A stretch of DNA of 64,000 nt from the NCBI RefSeq assembly GCF_001884735.1, contig NZ_MJAP01000002.1, forward strand, positions 1 through 64,000. Direction: 5' to 3'. This document shows, piece by piece, positions 45,076 through 53,784 of this stretch. The position numbers were made by a program, and so were the translations under genes. Source of the DNA: Natronohydrobacter thiooxidans (GTDB taxonomy: Bacteria > Pseudomonadota > Alphaproteobacteria > Rhodobacterales > Rhodobacteraceae). The notes beneath the pieces were generated by a model. The model did no database searches. It was not told the origin of the DNA and was given only the letters and a program-made list of their open reading frames with translations. Position 1 is the first letter of the stretch, and every line of letters begins with the position of its first letter.

Positions 45076-45780
45076 TTGGAAATGAATGGAAATATCTCCG
45101 GGGTCGGCAGAACGGCATTGGTCGCGGACGATGACGAGTTCTTTCGGATCGCGCTTGGCAACGTCTTGTGCGACAGACTCGGGTTTTCAAATGTTGTATT
45201 TGCCAGCTCTTTCGATGAGGCCGTGGAAGAAACGTCAGGGTGTCGTGAAATCGAGGTCGCGCTCGTCGATCTGAACATGCCGGGCACGGATAACTGGCAA
45301 AGTCTAAGAACCATCAGGAAGTGTTTCCCCGAGATCCGGGTTGCTGTCGTGACGGGGTCACGTGATCGAAATGATATTCTGACGGCGCTCAGCATCGGCA
45401 TGCAAGGCTACATCAACAAGGGGCTTGGCGTTTCGGAACTGGCACGCGCTATCCGCCTGATCTGCCGGGGTGACGTTTATCTGCCGCCATTCTTTCCAGA
45501 GCTTGCCATCACCGACAATAGCACGGCTCACCCCCCGGGTTCAGAAGAGCCCCCGCAGACACTTGTAGGGTGCTGTCCGTCCGGAATGACACCGCGCCAG
45601 CATGAGGTTCTGAAACTGCTGATCGAAGGCAAGTCGAACAAGGCAATGGCGCGTATCCTCGGGCTGAGCGAAGGCACGATCAAGTTTCACCTGTCAGCCG
45701 TCTTTCGTGTTCTGGGGGCATGCAATCGCGTGGAAGCCGCCACAGCTGGTGCAAGGCTTCTGGATCGAGAGATCCTTTAG
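45076..45780 (+). CDS. LuxR/NarL-type response regulator
   Basis: 234 residues. Receiver domain 10-130 with the acidic pair DDD near 18-20, phosphorylation Asp in ALVDLNMPG and Lys in INKG. The C-terminal LuxR helix-turn-helix is MTPRQHEVLKLLIEGKSNKAMARILGLSEGTIKFHL, cited here in halves of the family pattern. Its promoter carries a palindrome that it may bind. It probably regulates the Tad genes, judged by position. Confidence 0.9.
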   Translation: MEMNGNISGVGRTALVADDDEFFRIALGNVLCDRLGFSNVVFASSFDEAVEETSGCREIEVALVDLNMPGTDNWQSLRTIRKCFPEIRVAVVTGSRDRNDILTALSIGMQGYINKGLGVSELARAIRLICRGDVYLPPFFPELAITDNSTAHPPGSEEPPQTLVGCCPSGMTPRQHEVLKLLIEGKSNKAMARILGLSEGTIKFHLSAVFRVLGACNRVEAATAGARLLDREIL

Positions 45781-45923
45781 CCCTTCTGCGAAAACGAGCG
45801 ACGCTGAGGTCGTGAAAGCATCCCGGTCGCGATGGGAATGGCGCAAATGGACTGATAGTGGCAACGCTGGGGGCCGATGCTCAATCCCATTCCAAAGGAC
45901 GAAGCAGACCGCGCTCGGATGCT

Positions 45924-48425
45924 TCACGGCCCGGCCATGGTCCGGTCCAGCACGGCGCGTAGCTTGAGCGCCAGTTCATTGCGCCGATAGGGCTTCGGGA
46001 GCAGCTCCGCGCTCAGACCAAGCGGACTCTGTTGAAGGATAGCATTCTCGGCGTATCCAGAGGTGTAGAGTACGCGAAGTTCGGGGCGAAAGCGCAGCGC
46101 AGCTGCGGCGAGTTCCCGGCCGTTCATTTTACCCGGCATGATGATATCGGTGAACAGCAGGTCAATATCGTCGGTGTCTCGAAGCACCTCGAGGGCCGTT
46201 TCGGCATTCTCTGCCTCGCTGTGACGGTAGCCGAGACTGCGTACTAATATGACCACGTGCTGGCGCACAAATGCATCATTCTCGACCACAAGGATATGCT
46301 CCTGCCCAACGGGAAGGGTGGCCTCTGACTGCTCAGGAGGCACATGGGCTGTATCCATCTTCCCCCAGCTTCGCGGCAAATACATCTCGACGGTCGTGCC
46401 TTCGCCGAGGTCGCTATAAATGTTGAGCGCACCGCCAGACTGGCACAGGAAGCCGTAAACCATCGGTAGTCCCAGTCCGCTACCATCCTCTTTGGTTGTG
46501 AAAAACGGCTCCAAGACCCGTTCGGTGATCTCGGGCATCATACCGTTGCCCGTGTCGGTTACCGAGATGACAACAAAGTCACCCTCTTCAGTGTCCACCA
46601 GCGCTGCGCTCTTGGCATCCATGTAAGCGTTGGCGGTTTTAATGCTGAGTGTGCCTCCCGACGGCATGGCATCACGGGCATTCAGAGCGAGATTAAGTAA
46701 TGCTGCCTCGAACTGTGCGGTGTCTATCTCGGCGAACCACAGATCATCAGTCAATACGAGCTGCAGGTCAACATTTTCGCCAAGGCTGTGGCGCAACAAG
46801 GGTGCCATCGACACGATCCTGGCATTCATATCACTTGCTACCGGTTCCAGCGGCTGCTGTCGGGCGAAAGCCAGCAGCCGATTTGTTAGCGCAGCGCCGC
46901 GTTCGGCCGCACGTACGGCCAAAGCGGCCATCGCGCGCAGATCATCGTGATCATCAAGGTTTTCGAGCAACTGTTCGGTATTGCCAAGGACGACCGTAAG
47001 CAGGTTATTGAAATCATGTGCGATGCCGCCAGCAAGCTGACCAAGTGCCGCAAGTTTTTGTGACCGGCGCAGGTTTGCTTCGATCTTACGCTCGCGCGTG
47101 ACATCCTGCACCACACCGCTGAAAAACGTGCGCCCACCCACGGTGATCCGCTCTGCTGCGCCGACCAGATGAACTATCTGCCCGTCCGGACGTATGATCC
47201 GGTGGTCAAATGTGAACTCCGTCTGCGCCGAGTCAAGATCTGCACAGTAAGACGCAATCATGGCGTTGCGATCGTCTGGATGCACCATCTCTATGTATTC
47301 GTTGAAGGTGGGCGCTTGAGTGGCGATTTGAAGGCCCAGCAGATCGAACAGCGCATCAGACCATTCAAGCCGCCAGCTTTCGACATCGAGGCGCCAGATA
47401 TGGACATGTAGTAACCGCTCGTTGATCCGCGTGAGCGCCTCATACTCTGCCAGACGCTGTGACAGATGCGCGACCTCATGCGACTGTATCTTTTCGCCAA
47501 ACAGCTGCGGGGAATCGGCCGTCGCGGCCTCGTATCTTGCCCTTTCGTCCCCTGCTTCAGTTGCGGCGAGCAACACCATCGCCACGGTCCCGTCAGGCGC
47601 CAAGATGGGCATAAGCACAACCGACCAGCCCCGCGTATCTACTCTTGCGCTGGCCGATCTAGCGAACGGCAGTCGCGCGACATGCATGACCTTCATGTGC
47701 CCCGAGCTGACCACGTGGCGCAGCGAGGCGAGCAGGGCCTCTGATTTATCTGGCTCAGATGTCTGTCCATCCTCCTGGGCGGGTCGAAAATACGGGTGGC
47801 CAATCACCTGCATTCGCGTCTGCCCCGTGAGGGCCAGGTAATCCTCTGTGATCGCGACCACCTCGAAATCCTCGGGGGCGAGCACCACAAGACAGCCGGG
47901 CGCCAAGTTGAACAGCTGCGCGAAATGGCGCGCTTTCGCATCGGTGGCGTGCGCATGCGCGGCCGCTTGTGCGAGACGTTTACGCGTTGCCCCTTCCAGC
48001 TCCACTTGCTGCGTGACGTCATAAACAGAGGCAAGTTTGCACAATCTGCCTTCTAGTTCGACCACGCGGGTATGCACCTCAGTGCAAAAGACATCACCAT
48101 TCTTCGTTATATGGCGCGAGCGCCCACTGGTATCGGTTCCGTCCATCAGGCGGCTGGCAAAGCGGGTAATCCGCGGCACATCCTCTGGTGGCCGCAAATC
48201 CAGTATGGTCATCGTCGTAAGTTCTTCGCGGGTATAGCCGTATTTTTCGACCGCTGCTGCATTGGCTACGACGATGCGAAAGCCGTCAATTTCGAATAGC
48301 AGCATGACCGTCGGGCACAGGTCGAAGAACGACGCCACATCCGGTGTCATGGTGATAGCTCTCATCATGCAGAGGCGATCCCCAAGTCCCACAGTTTCGG
48401 CTGCATCGCTATCTGCAATGCTCAA
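45924..48425 (-). CDS. Hybrid sensor histidine kinase with PAS domains
   Basis: 833 residues. At least three PAS-type domains (about 25-150, 165-300 and 330-440), then HisKA with the His box AGGIAHDFNNLL, HATPase_c with LNLALNARDAMP, DTGNGM and GSGLGLPMVYG, and a C-terminal receiver with Asp in DLLFTDIIMPG. No membrane segments, so a cytosolic sensor, perhaps of redox or a ligand. The final receiver could pass phosphate to an Hpt protein such as 35525-35959, then to the LuxR-type regulator. Confidence 0.9.
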   Translation of the reverse strand: MSIADSDAAETVGLGDRLCMMRAITMTPDVASFFDLCPTVMLLFEIDGFRIVVANAAAVEKYGYTREELTTMTILDLRPPEDVPRITRFASRLMDGTDTSGRSRHITKNGDVFCTEVHTRVVELEGRLCKLASVYDVTQQVELEGATRKRLAQAAAHAHATDAKARHFAQLFNLAPGCLVVLAPEDFEVVAITEDYLALTGQTRMQVIGHPYFRPAQEDGQTSEPDKSEALLASLRHVVSSGHMKVMHVARLPFARSASARVDTRGWSVVLMPILAPDGTVAMVLLAATEAGDERARYEAATADSPQLFGEKIQSHEVAHLSQRLAEYEALTRINERLLHVHIWRLDVESWRLEWSDALFDLLGLQIATQAPTFNEYIEMVHPDDRNAMIASYCADLDSAQTEFTFDHRIIRPDGQIVHLVGAAERITVGGRTFFSGVVQDVTRERKIEANLRRSQKLAALGQLAGGIAHDFNNLLTVVLGNTEQLLENLDDHDDLRAMAALAVRAAERGAALTNRLLAFARQQPLEPVASDMNARIVSMAPLLRHSLGENVDLQLVLTDDLWFAEIDTAQFEAALLNLALNARDAMPSGGTLSIKTANAYMDAKSAALVDTEEGDFVVISVTDTGNGMMPEITERVLEPFFTTKEDGSGLGLPMVYGFLCQSGGALNIYSDLGEGTTVEMYLPRSWGKMDTAHVPPEQSEATLPVGQEHILVVENDAFVRQHVVILVRSLGYRHSEAENAETALEVLRDTDDIDLLFTDIIMPGKMNGRELAAAALRFRPELRVLYTSGYAENAILQQSPLGLSAELLPKPYRRNELALKLRAVLDRTMAGP

Positions 48426-48491
48426 TCAAGAGTTGCATCATCGAATCTGCAGCGTCAACTCCTGGAACTGTGTGCGGCAAGATATTTATCC

Positions 48492-48960
48492 TTAACAGCC
48501 GTGCTCATGAATGCGCTGGATCATGGCCACATACATGCCTTCCCAATCATAGGGCGAGAGCGCGCCGGAGCCGCCGCCGATGCGGCGCAACAGATCGTAC
48601 TCGTCCTCAAAGCGCAAAACATCCGGGCCGCTGATCAGCAGATCGGCGATCAAGGCTTCGCCCCCCGTCATCCTGCTCGGTTACAAAAAGCCAGTCCTCT
48701 CGGGTTTCAGGCGTGATCCGCAACAGCCGGACGGAGCTTGGCCCGGTGCTGTCACGTCGGAACAGGGGCAGCATGTCCTCGGTGAAATGATGATCAGTCC
48801 GGCCACTTTCTCGGTCTCGCAGACCGCAAGGGGAATGCCGGTAATAATGTCGAGCTTCCCCCGATCGTCCAGCCGACGATATCGGCGACCATACAGCCCC
48901 AGCGCGAGGCTGCTTCGTGTACCGTGAAAATGCATTTGGTGGTAATGCCATTCTATCTCC
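48492..48960 (-). pseudogene. Frameshifted gene of unknown function next to attR
   Basis: A coherent protein reads across two frames. One frame gives ALGLYGRRYRRLDDRGKLD and CETEKVAGLII; the next gives EDMLPLFRRDSTG and RLLRITPETREDWLFVTEQDD; then the first frame again gives EALIADLLISGPDVLRFEDE and YDWEGMYVAMIQRIHEHGC to the TAA at 48492. The shifts fall near 48790 and in a six-G run near 48660. Two compensating changes mean decay or sequencing error. I do not recognise the family. The 5' limit is uncertain, and nothing convincing is seen from 48960 to attR. Confidence 0.5.
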
Positions 48961-49295
48961 AGTTCTCGTTCTGAGTGGGTGCGGCACGCCACCACAATAA
49001 ATGGCGCGCCGCCCGATACGCCGAAGTGAGGGAGAAGCGTTCTGGTTGCGGTCGTCAAAAGGCACTGCTTGACCGTGACGCCGAAGCGACGCCTGATATT
49101 TCTTGCGAGACGAGCGCAACCAAAAGGAGAATCGCTCTCAGTTTTATTATACCGTGGACATTGCGTCAGAAGCTGTCGGGTTAACCATCTGAAATCAAAC
49201 GAGAACCGGTTTTCGCCTAGTCGGGGCTCATAAACTGATGGCCGAAGGTTTTGACTCAAACCAAGCAAAAGGGCATGGGTAAGTTACGGCGGTAG

Positions 49296-49311
49296 CCTGT
49301 CCCCGCAACCA
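49296..49311. repeat. attR core, 16-bp direct repeat
   Basis: Second copy of CCTGTCCCCGCAACCA, identical to positions 6-21, with no other tRNA sequence to its left. Followed by AAATCCACC and the hairpin at 49341-49356. Confidence 0.7.
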
Positions 49312-49340
49312 AAATCCACCATACAATCAATACCTTCCAA

Positions 49341-49356
49341 CCCCGCACCTGCGGGG
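49341..49356 (+). terminator. Displaced tRNA terminator-like hairpin
   Basis: CCCCGC-ACCT-GCGGGG, 30 bases after the attR core. It would be the terminator of tRNA-fMet before integration. Confidence 0.45.
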
Positions 49357-49525
49357 CCGTTTGCGGTTGCGCTCTTTTTGCGCGCGCCCGCGGCCTGTTG
49401 TCGCTCAACCCCGGTGGCCAGACGTCTTGTCCGGTGCAGGGGGCAGTTTTGTTGTGGGTGCCCGTGTGCGTTTGCGCATCTGCGATTGCGTTGCACTCTT
49501 GGAGCACTGAGTGCCAGTGCATTAA

Positions 49526-49556
49526 TTGACAAAGCCGAGTGTTTCTGTCAGATAAT
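49526..49556 (+). promoter_or_regulatory. Possible hemP promoter
   Basis: TTGACA (49526-49531) and GATAAT (49551-49556) are 19 bases apart, longer than ideal. TGACA and TGTCA (49546-49550) form a short inverted repeat within, a possible iron-regulator site. The rest of 49357-49669 shows no gene. Confidence 0.35.
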
Positions 49557-49669
49557 GTTCATTGCCTAGCCAGAACGTCCTGTCAGCCCGGCGCATCCAG
49601 TAACAGCTCAAGGAGCGCGCCAGATGTCCAAGCCCTCTATTCCTGCGATCCGACCGGCGCCCGGCCACG

Positions 49670-49861
49670 GTGGGACATATGCGTGAAGATCCACGGCGGC
49701 TGAAACCACTTGAGCAATGCAAGGCGCATGCCGCCCACAGCATTCCGATGCACCGCGCGCAAAGCCTGACACAGGACGGCACGACAGCTCATATCGATCT
49801 GGATGGCCAGATCTACACGCTGCGCATTACCCGCGCCGGAAAACTGATTCTCACCAAATAA
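49670..49861 (+). CDS. hemP: Hemin uptake protein HemP
   Basis: Up to 63 residues (a start at 49679 is possible). The C-terminal IDLDGQIYTLRITRAGKLILTK pattern is the HemP family core, with invariant Leu-Arg-Ile-Thr and Gly-Lys-Leu-Ile-Leu-Thr-Lys. HemP is a small protein associated with heme uptake genes, needed for heme receptor expression in some bacteria. First gene on the chromosomal side of attR. Confidence 0.85.
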   Translation: MGHMREDPRRLKPLEQCKAHAAHSIPMHRAQSLTQDGTTAHIDLDGQIYTLRITRAGKLILTK

Positions 49862-49901
49862 CCCAGCCGCCTTCGCAATCGCGGGCAAGTCAGGTCAGAC
49901 C

Positions 49902-50141
49902 ATGAGCAAAATCCCCTCTCCCTGCATCGATGTGTGCAAGTTCAAGCGCGAAGGCCATTGCATCGGCTGTTCGATGACGAAGGCGCAGAAATCCATGTTC
50001 AAAAAGCTGAAAAAAGAAGAACACCAGCATGCCTTTCTGGACATGCTGGTGCATCAGCAGAATGATCTTGGCAAATACCGCCACTGGGCTGACGCCTATG
50101 CGCGACGCTGCGCCAGGAAAGGCGTGAAGTGCCCGATCTAG
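49902..50141 (+). CDS. DUF1289 protein
   Basis: 79 residues with PCIDVCKFKREGHCIGC, the four-cysteine pattern of DUF1289, which may bind an iron-sulfur cluster or zinc. The rest is basic and helical, with two more cysteines near the end. 40 bases after hemP, same strand. Confidence 0.85.
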   Translation: MSKIPSPCIDVCKFKREGHCIGCSMTKAQKSMFKKLKKEEHQHAFLDMLVHQQNDLGKYRHWADAYARRCARKGVKCPI

Positions 50142-50156
50142 GGCATTGACGGCGGC

Positions 50157-50627
50157 TCAGCCCAGATGCGCGCGCAAGAGCCAGGCGAATTTCTCATGCA
50201 CCTGCCCGCGTCCGATGGCCAGATCCTGCGTCAGCAGATCGCCATGCTCTTCGGCGACAGATGCGACACCGGCAAGCGTTGCCGCGATCGTTTCCTGCGC
50301 CTTGGCAAGCGTCTCGATCATGACTTCGGCGTTTGCGTGGCCATCATGTTCCGCGACCTTCGAGCGCTTGAGCATCCCGGCCAACTGCCCTTCGGCATGA
50401 CCGCCTAAGGCTTTCACGCGCTCGGCCAGATCGTCCTGCGCGGTGAAATGGTCTTCATAGATTTTCTGGAACATGTCATGCAGCGGGCCAAAGGCCATCC
50501 CGGTCACGTTCCAGTGGAAATTCTGCGCCAGCATCGTCGTGACAGCGGTTTCTGCGACAGCCTGATTCAACGCTTCGCAGATCGCTTCCTTGGCGCTGGG
50601 TGTCAATTGTTCTGCGGTCTGGGTCAT
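50157..50627 (-). CDS. dps: Dps-family ferritin-like protein
   Basis: 156 residues from ATG 50627, with GGGAGGG upstream. Ferroxidase-site motifs are present: AQNFHWNVTGMAFGPLHDMF, then YEDHFTAQDDLAERV. Dps proteins form a 12-subunit shell that binds DNA and takes up iron with peroxide. It converges with the DUF1289 gene and fits the iron theme of the locus. Confidence 0.9.
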   Translation of the reverse strand: MTQTAEQLTPSAKEAICEALNQAVAETAVTTMLAQNFHWNVTGMAFGPLHDMFQKIYEDHFTAQDDLAERVKALGGHAEGQLAGMLKRSKVAEHDGHANAEVMIETLAKAQETIAATLAGVASVAEEHGDLLTQDLAIGRGQVHEKFAWLLRAHLG

Positions 50628-50756
50628 GACCCTCCCTTTCGTGTTATTAATCATGGTGAATGACAACACGGAGCTGGCTGGCAAATGGCTGGCTGTCCGC
50701 TTACTGTCAAACTAGTGCAGGCGGACAGCCAGTTCAAGGTATTTCTTAGAACAATT

Positions 50757-51185
50757 CTAATCTTGAGAATTTCTCTCGGTCAATGCCTGCATCCGTTGCA
50801 CCAGTTCTGCGGCCAACCAGCCCACGGGGCGGCGCAGGTGCAGTGGCAGTCGCGCGCGCAGCAGAAAGGTTGCGCTGCATCGGTCGTCGCGTTGCAAAGC
50901 CGCAAAGAGCGCGAGCAGCCAGTCCTCGTCAAAAGACCGCTCTGTGGCGCGAAGATCGTGGATTACGGGCGCTTTGGGCAAGCCCGTGCTCAGGATGCGC
51001 AGCAGTGCATCTGCATAGTCCTGTGCGCCTTCGCGCGGGTTGTGCATCAGCAGGCGGCAGGTCTCGAACACTTCAACACGCGCTTTGGCGCGGCATTGGC
51101 GCATGAGCAGTCGCAATAATGCCAATGTTGGCTCAAGCGGCGCACCAAACGGAGCGGAATGTGGCACAAGAGCGGCAGTTTGCAT
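50757..51185 (-). CDS. Hypothetical protein beside tonB
   Basis: 142 residues from ATG 51185 (GAGGA seven bases upstream; a longer frame starts at 51224). Helical, with FETCRLLMHNP and DEDWLLALFAALQRDDRC. Its layout resembles the gene at 60930-61514 on the other flank of the heme locus, so the two may be distant paralogues. Function unknown. Confidence 0.65.
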   Translation of the reverse strand: MQTAALVPHSAPFGAPLEPTLALLRLLMRQCRAKARVEVFETCRLLMHNPREGAQDYADALLRILSTGLPKAPVIHDLRATERSFDEDWLLALFAALQRDDRCSATFLLRARLPLHLRRPVGWLAAELVQRMQALTERNSQD

Positions 51186-51343
51186 TGGCATGTCCTCTGG
51201 ATATGACACTGATATATCGACCATCGCCTACGAAATCCAGCCTTATCCGACAAAAACACTTAGCTTTTTTGCGCTTGGGCCGGTAATCCTGGAGCATCCC
51301 GTGTTTCATCCTTTCTGTGCACCGCCGGTTTCATTTGCAGGTG

Positions 51344-52354
51344 CTATCGCCCGACGAATTCGAAACTGAATTGGCGCTGTGCGCCTCCGGGCGGGGGTGG
51401 GAAAGGCGCGGCCCTGCGGATATGGTCAAGCGCTGCCTGGTCCAGACCAGCGTGCCCCGAAGAGCGCGCGACAGAGACTGATGCCAACCCGCCATTACTC
51501 GCCACGCTGAAGGCCACCAGAACCTGCCCACGCGCGGGGCTGCGGGCTTGCCGCGTGCGCTGGATGCGGCGCAAGACCTCGCCGGGATAATTGGATGCGG
51601 CCGCATTGCCTTGCGCACTGGCTTGCGTGCGAACGGGGGCCTCGCTTGCCGTCTGACCTGTGCTGCCCTGCTGACCGCCGCGGGTGGCGGACTGGGCCGC
51701 ATTGCCCTGTGGGGCGCGGGCTTGCCGCGTCGGTTGAGTACGATCCGGGCGCGGGGGCGGCGTGCGGCTTGTGGTGGGGGCAAGCTCCGACGGGCTTGTG
51801 TCCGGGTTGACGGTCTCTGACGGGGCCGCCGCAAGGATCTCTGGCGGCGGTGTCTGGGCAAGTTCCGCCGGAGCAGTTATCGGCGCAGCGGGCGTTTCTG
51901 GCATTTGTTCCGGAGGTGTGGTCGTCGTGACTTGCTCTGGCATTGCGGGCAGAAGGGCGGCGTTCTGGTCAGGGGCCAAAGGGACGGCCAGCGCCGCCCT
52001 GTCCGGCTGCGCGGGATGAGGCGTCTGGGCCTGCGCCGGCGCGACAGGAAGGATTGTGTCTGCGTGCTCGACCTCAAGCGGCTCCGCTTCTGACGGTGAC
52101 AGCACACCTTCGGCGAAATCCGCGAAGCTGGTGCCAAGCGCTGCAGGGGCAGCTTCGCCGCCGCCTGCGATCAGCGCCATCTCGCGCGGGGCGAGGGCGG
52201 CCATTGCGCCCAGATGCAACAGAACGGATGCGCCCGCCGCCAGCGCGAGGGTTTTCACGCGGGGCGCAAGGTCCAACCGGCGCAGGTCGCGCGGACTGAC
52301 CAGCGGGCAGCCATTGCGCTGCGGGCAGGCGCGCAAAAGCGCGGTCGCGGTCAT
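51344..52354 (-). CDS. tonB: TonB-family energy transducer
   Basis: 336 residues from ATG 52354, which overlaps the exbD stop. One N-terminal membrane helix (TLALAAGASVLLHLGAMAAL), a long Pro/Ala/Gln-rich periplasm-spanning segment, and a C-terminal TonB domain with YPGEVLRRIQRTRQ, GQVLVAFSVASNG and the AAPFPPPP motif. It should energise HmuR. Confidence 0.9.
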   Translation of the reverse strand: MTATALLRACPQRNGCPLVSPRDLRRLDLAPRVKTLALAAGASVLLHLGAMAALAPREMALIAGGGEAAPAALGTSFADFAEGVLSPSEAEPLEVEHADTILPVAPAQAQTPHPAQPDRAALAVPLAPDQNAALLPAMPEQVTTTTPPEQMPETPAAPITAPAELAQTPPPEILAAAPSETVNPDTSPSELAPTTSRTPPPRPDRTQPTRQARAPQGNAAQSATRGGQQGSTGQTASEAPVRTQASAQGNAAASNYPGEVLRRIQRTRQARSPARGQVLVAFSVASNGGLASVSVARSSGHAGLDQAALDHIRRAAPFPPPPGGAQRQFSFEFVGR

Positions 52355-52737
52355 TCCAGCCCCCTTTCGGTCACTATCACCAATTCCGCGACACCCGCCG
52401 CGCGCAGGGTTTGCGCCAGAGCGACGAGTTCTCCCGCAGGCGCGTCGCGGTCGGGCAGCAGGCGGACGTGCGCGGTGTCCCCGAAGCGCACCAGCGCGTC
52501 CTCGCGCGTCAGGGTTTCGCCTGCATGGCGCAAACTGCCATCGGCCAGCATGACGAGCGCGTCCGAAGGCGGCTCGGTTTTGATTTCGGTCAGCGAGACC
52601 AGCGCCACATCGCTGTCCGGGCGCGGCGCGAGGCTGCCTGCGATCAGGAAGAAGATCAGCATCAGAAAGACGATATTGATCAGCGCGATCGTCGGCTCGC
52701 CATGCGGGCGGGCGGTCTGGATGAGCGCGCGCCTCAC
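52351..52737 (-). CDS. exbD: ExbD-family protein (second)
   Basis: 128 residues. Single membrane helix with IALINIVFLMLIFFLIAG; the usual membrane Asp is replaced by Asn (INIVF), unlike the first ExbD, which has LIDVIF. It may be a structural partner rather than the proton-carrying subunit. Four-base overlaps with both neighbours. Confidence 0.85.
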   Translation of the reverse strand: MRRALIQTARPHGEPTIALINIVFLMLIFFLIAGSLAPRPDSDVALVSLTEIKTEPPSDALVMLADGSLRHAGETLTREDALVRFGDTAHVRLLPDRDAPAGELVALAQTLRAAGVAELVIVTERGLE

Positions 52738-53120
52738 GGTGCAGCACCCAGTACGGCCAGCCGCCAGCTGCTCAGCCCCTGCAACAGATGCAGCATTTCG
52801 GCGAAAGCCTGTGCGCTGGCGCCTTCGCCCAATGCGAGCAACACCAGCCCCTCCCCACGCGCCGCAAGGCTGGCGCGCAGCTCTGCCGCCGTGGTGGGCA
52901 CCGCATCCAGCCGCAACCCGTCCTCGCGCAACTGCACGAAGGCGGGCGGCGTTTCCGGCGCGCTGGCAGCGCCGCCCATCGCCAGATCGAGGGGCAGTTC
53001 GCCCTGCCGTGCAAAGGTCGAGGACAGCATGAAGAACAGCAGAAGCAGGAAGATCACATCGATGAGCGAGGTCATCGACAGCCGCCTGCGCCGCAATGTG
53101 ACCGCCAGCCGTTCAGGCAT
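52734..53120 (-). CDS. exbD: ExbD-family protein (first)
   Basis: 128 residues from ATG 53120. Membrane helix MTSLIDVIFLLLLFFMLSST with the conserved proton-pathway Asp. Forms the inner-membrane motor with ExbB for TonB. Overlaps exbB by eight bases. Confidence 0.9.
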   Translation of the reverse strand: MPERLAVTLRRRRLSMTSLIDVIFLLLLFFMLSSTFARQGELPLDLAMGGAASAPETPPAFVQLREDGLRLDAVPTTAAELRASLAARGEGLVLLALGEGASAQAFAEMLHLLQGLSSWRLAVLGAAP

Positions 53121-53784
53121 GGGCCAGCGTCGCGCTGGAGCGCGCTTCCATCGGGCAGGTGTCCAGCGCCACCCCCCGGCAGAGCGCCACATCGACGATC
53201 TGCATGGCCAGGCGCGCCTCGCGCGCAACGCGGGATTCGAACCATGTCAGCACCAAAGCGGCGGGCATCGCCACGCCAAGCCCCACCGCCGTGGTCAGCA
53301 GCGCGACCCAGATGCCACCGGCCAACGCCGAAGGGTCCACATTTGCGCCTGCTTCCTGCAGCGCCTGAAACGCCGTGATCATGCCGAGAACGGTTCCGAA
53401 CAGCCCCAGCAGCGGTGCCACCTGCGCGATGGAATCGAGCAGACGGAAGCCCGATTGCAACCGGGCGATCGCCTCTTCCGCCAACCCGGACAGCCGCGCG
53501 CGCAGCGCCTCGCCTTCGCCGCCGGAATTGAGCGCCAGCACCGCCAGCGGGGCCAGATGACTGCGCGCCTTTGCCGCCTGCTGCAGCGCGCCTTGTGTCG
53601 CGCCCCGATCGGCCTGATCCAGCGCCGCGATCAGAGCCGCGTGATCGCCCACACCTGCGCGGCGGAACTGCCAGAGCTTGACCAGCACAAGTGCCAGCCC
53701 GAGCATGGACATGGCCAGCAGGATGGCGACGACCGGGCCGCCAAGCGCGAGAAAACCCTGCACGGTATCAAGAAGATCGGTCAT
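53113..53784 (-). CDS. exbB: ExbB/TolQ-type proton channel
   Basis: 223 residues from ATG 53784. Three membrane segments (about 15-37, 118-140 and 160-182), with VAPLLGLFGTVLGMITAFQAL and GGIWVALLTTAVGLGVAMPA, the MotA/TolQ/ExbB signature. Motor stator for TonB. Confidence 0.95.
   Translation of the reverse strand: MTDLLDTVQGFLALGGPVVAILLAMSMLGLALVLVKLWQFRRAGVGDHAALIAALDQADRGATQGALQQAAKARSHLAPLAVLALNSGGEGEALRARLSGLAEEAIARLQSGFRLLDSIAQVAPLLGLFGTVLGMITAFQALQEAGANVDPSALAGGIWVALLTTAVGLGVAMPAALVLTWFESRVAREARLAMQIVDVALCRGVALDTCPMEARSSATLAHA

Larger units (their letters stand above)
22..49311. mobile_element. Integrative mobilisable element (about 49.3 kb) in tRNA-fMet
   Basis: Seen: 16-bp direct repeats at both ends, one of them being the tRNA 3' end; a large serine recombinase at the left end; a relaxase/MobC module; and a dense set of restriction, toxin-antitoxin and nuclease genes. 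Just right of the second repeat is a GC hairpin (49341-49356) of the kind expected behind a tRNA gene, as though the tRNA and its terminator had been separated by the insertion. No VirB/Trb or coupling-protein genes are visible, so transfer would need a helper. The Tad pilus block at 35-45 kb is unusual cargo; it could mark a composite of two elements. The boundaries are inferred from the repeats only. Confidence 0.6.
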
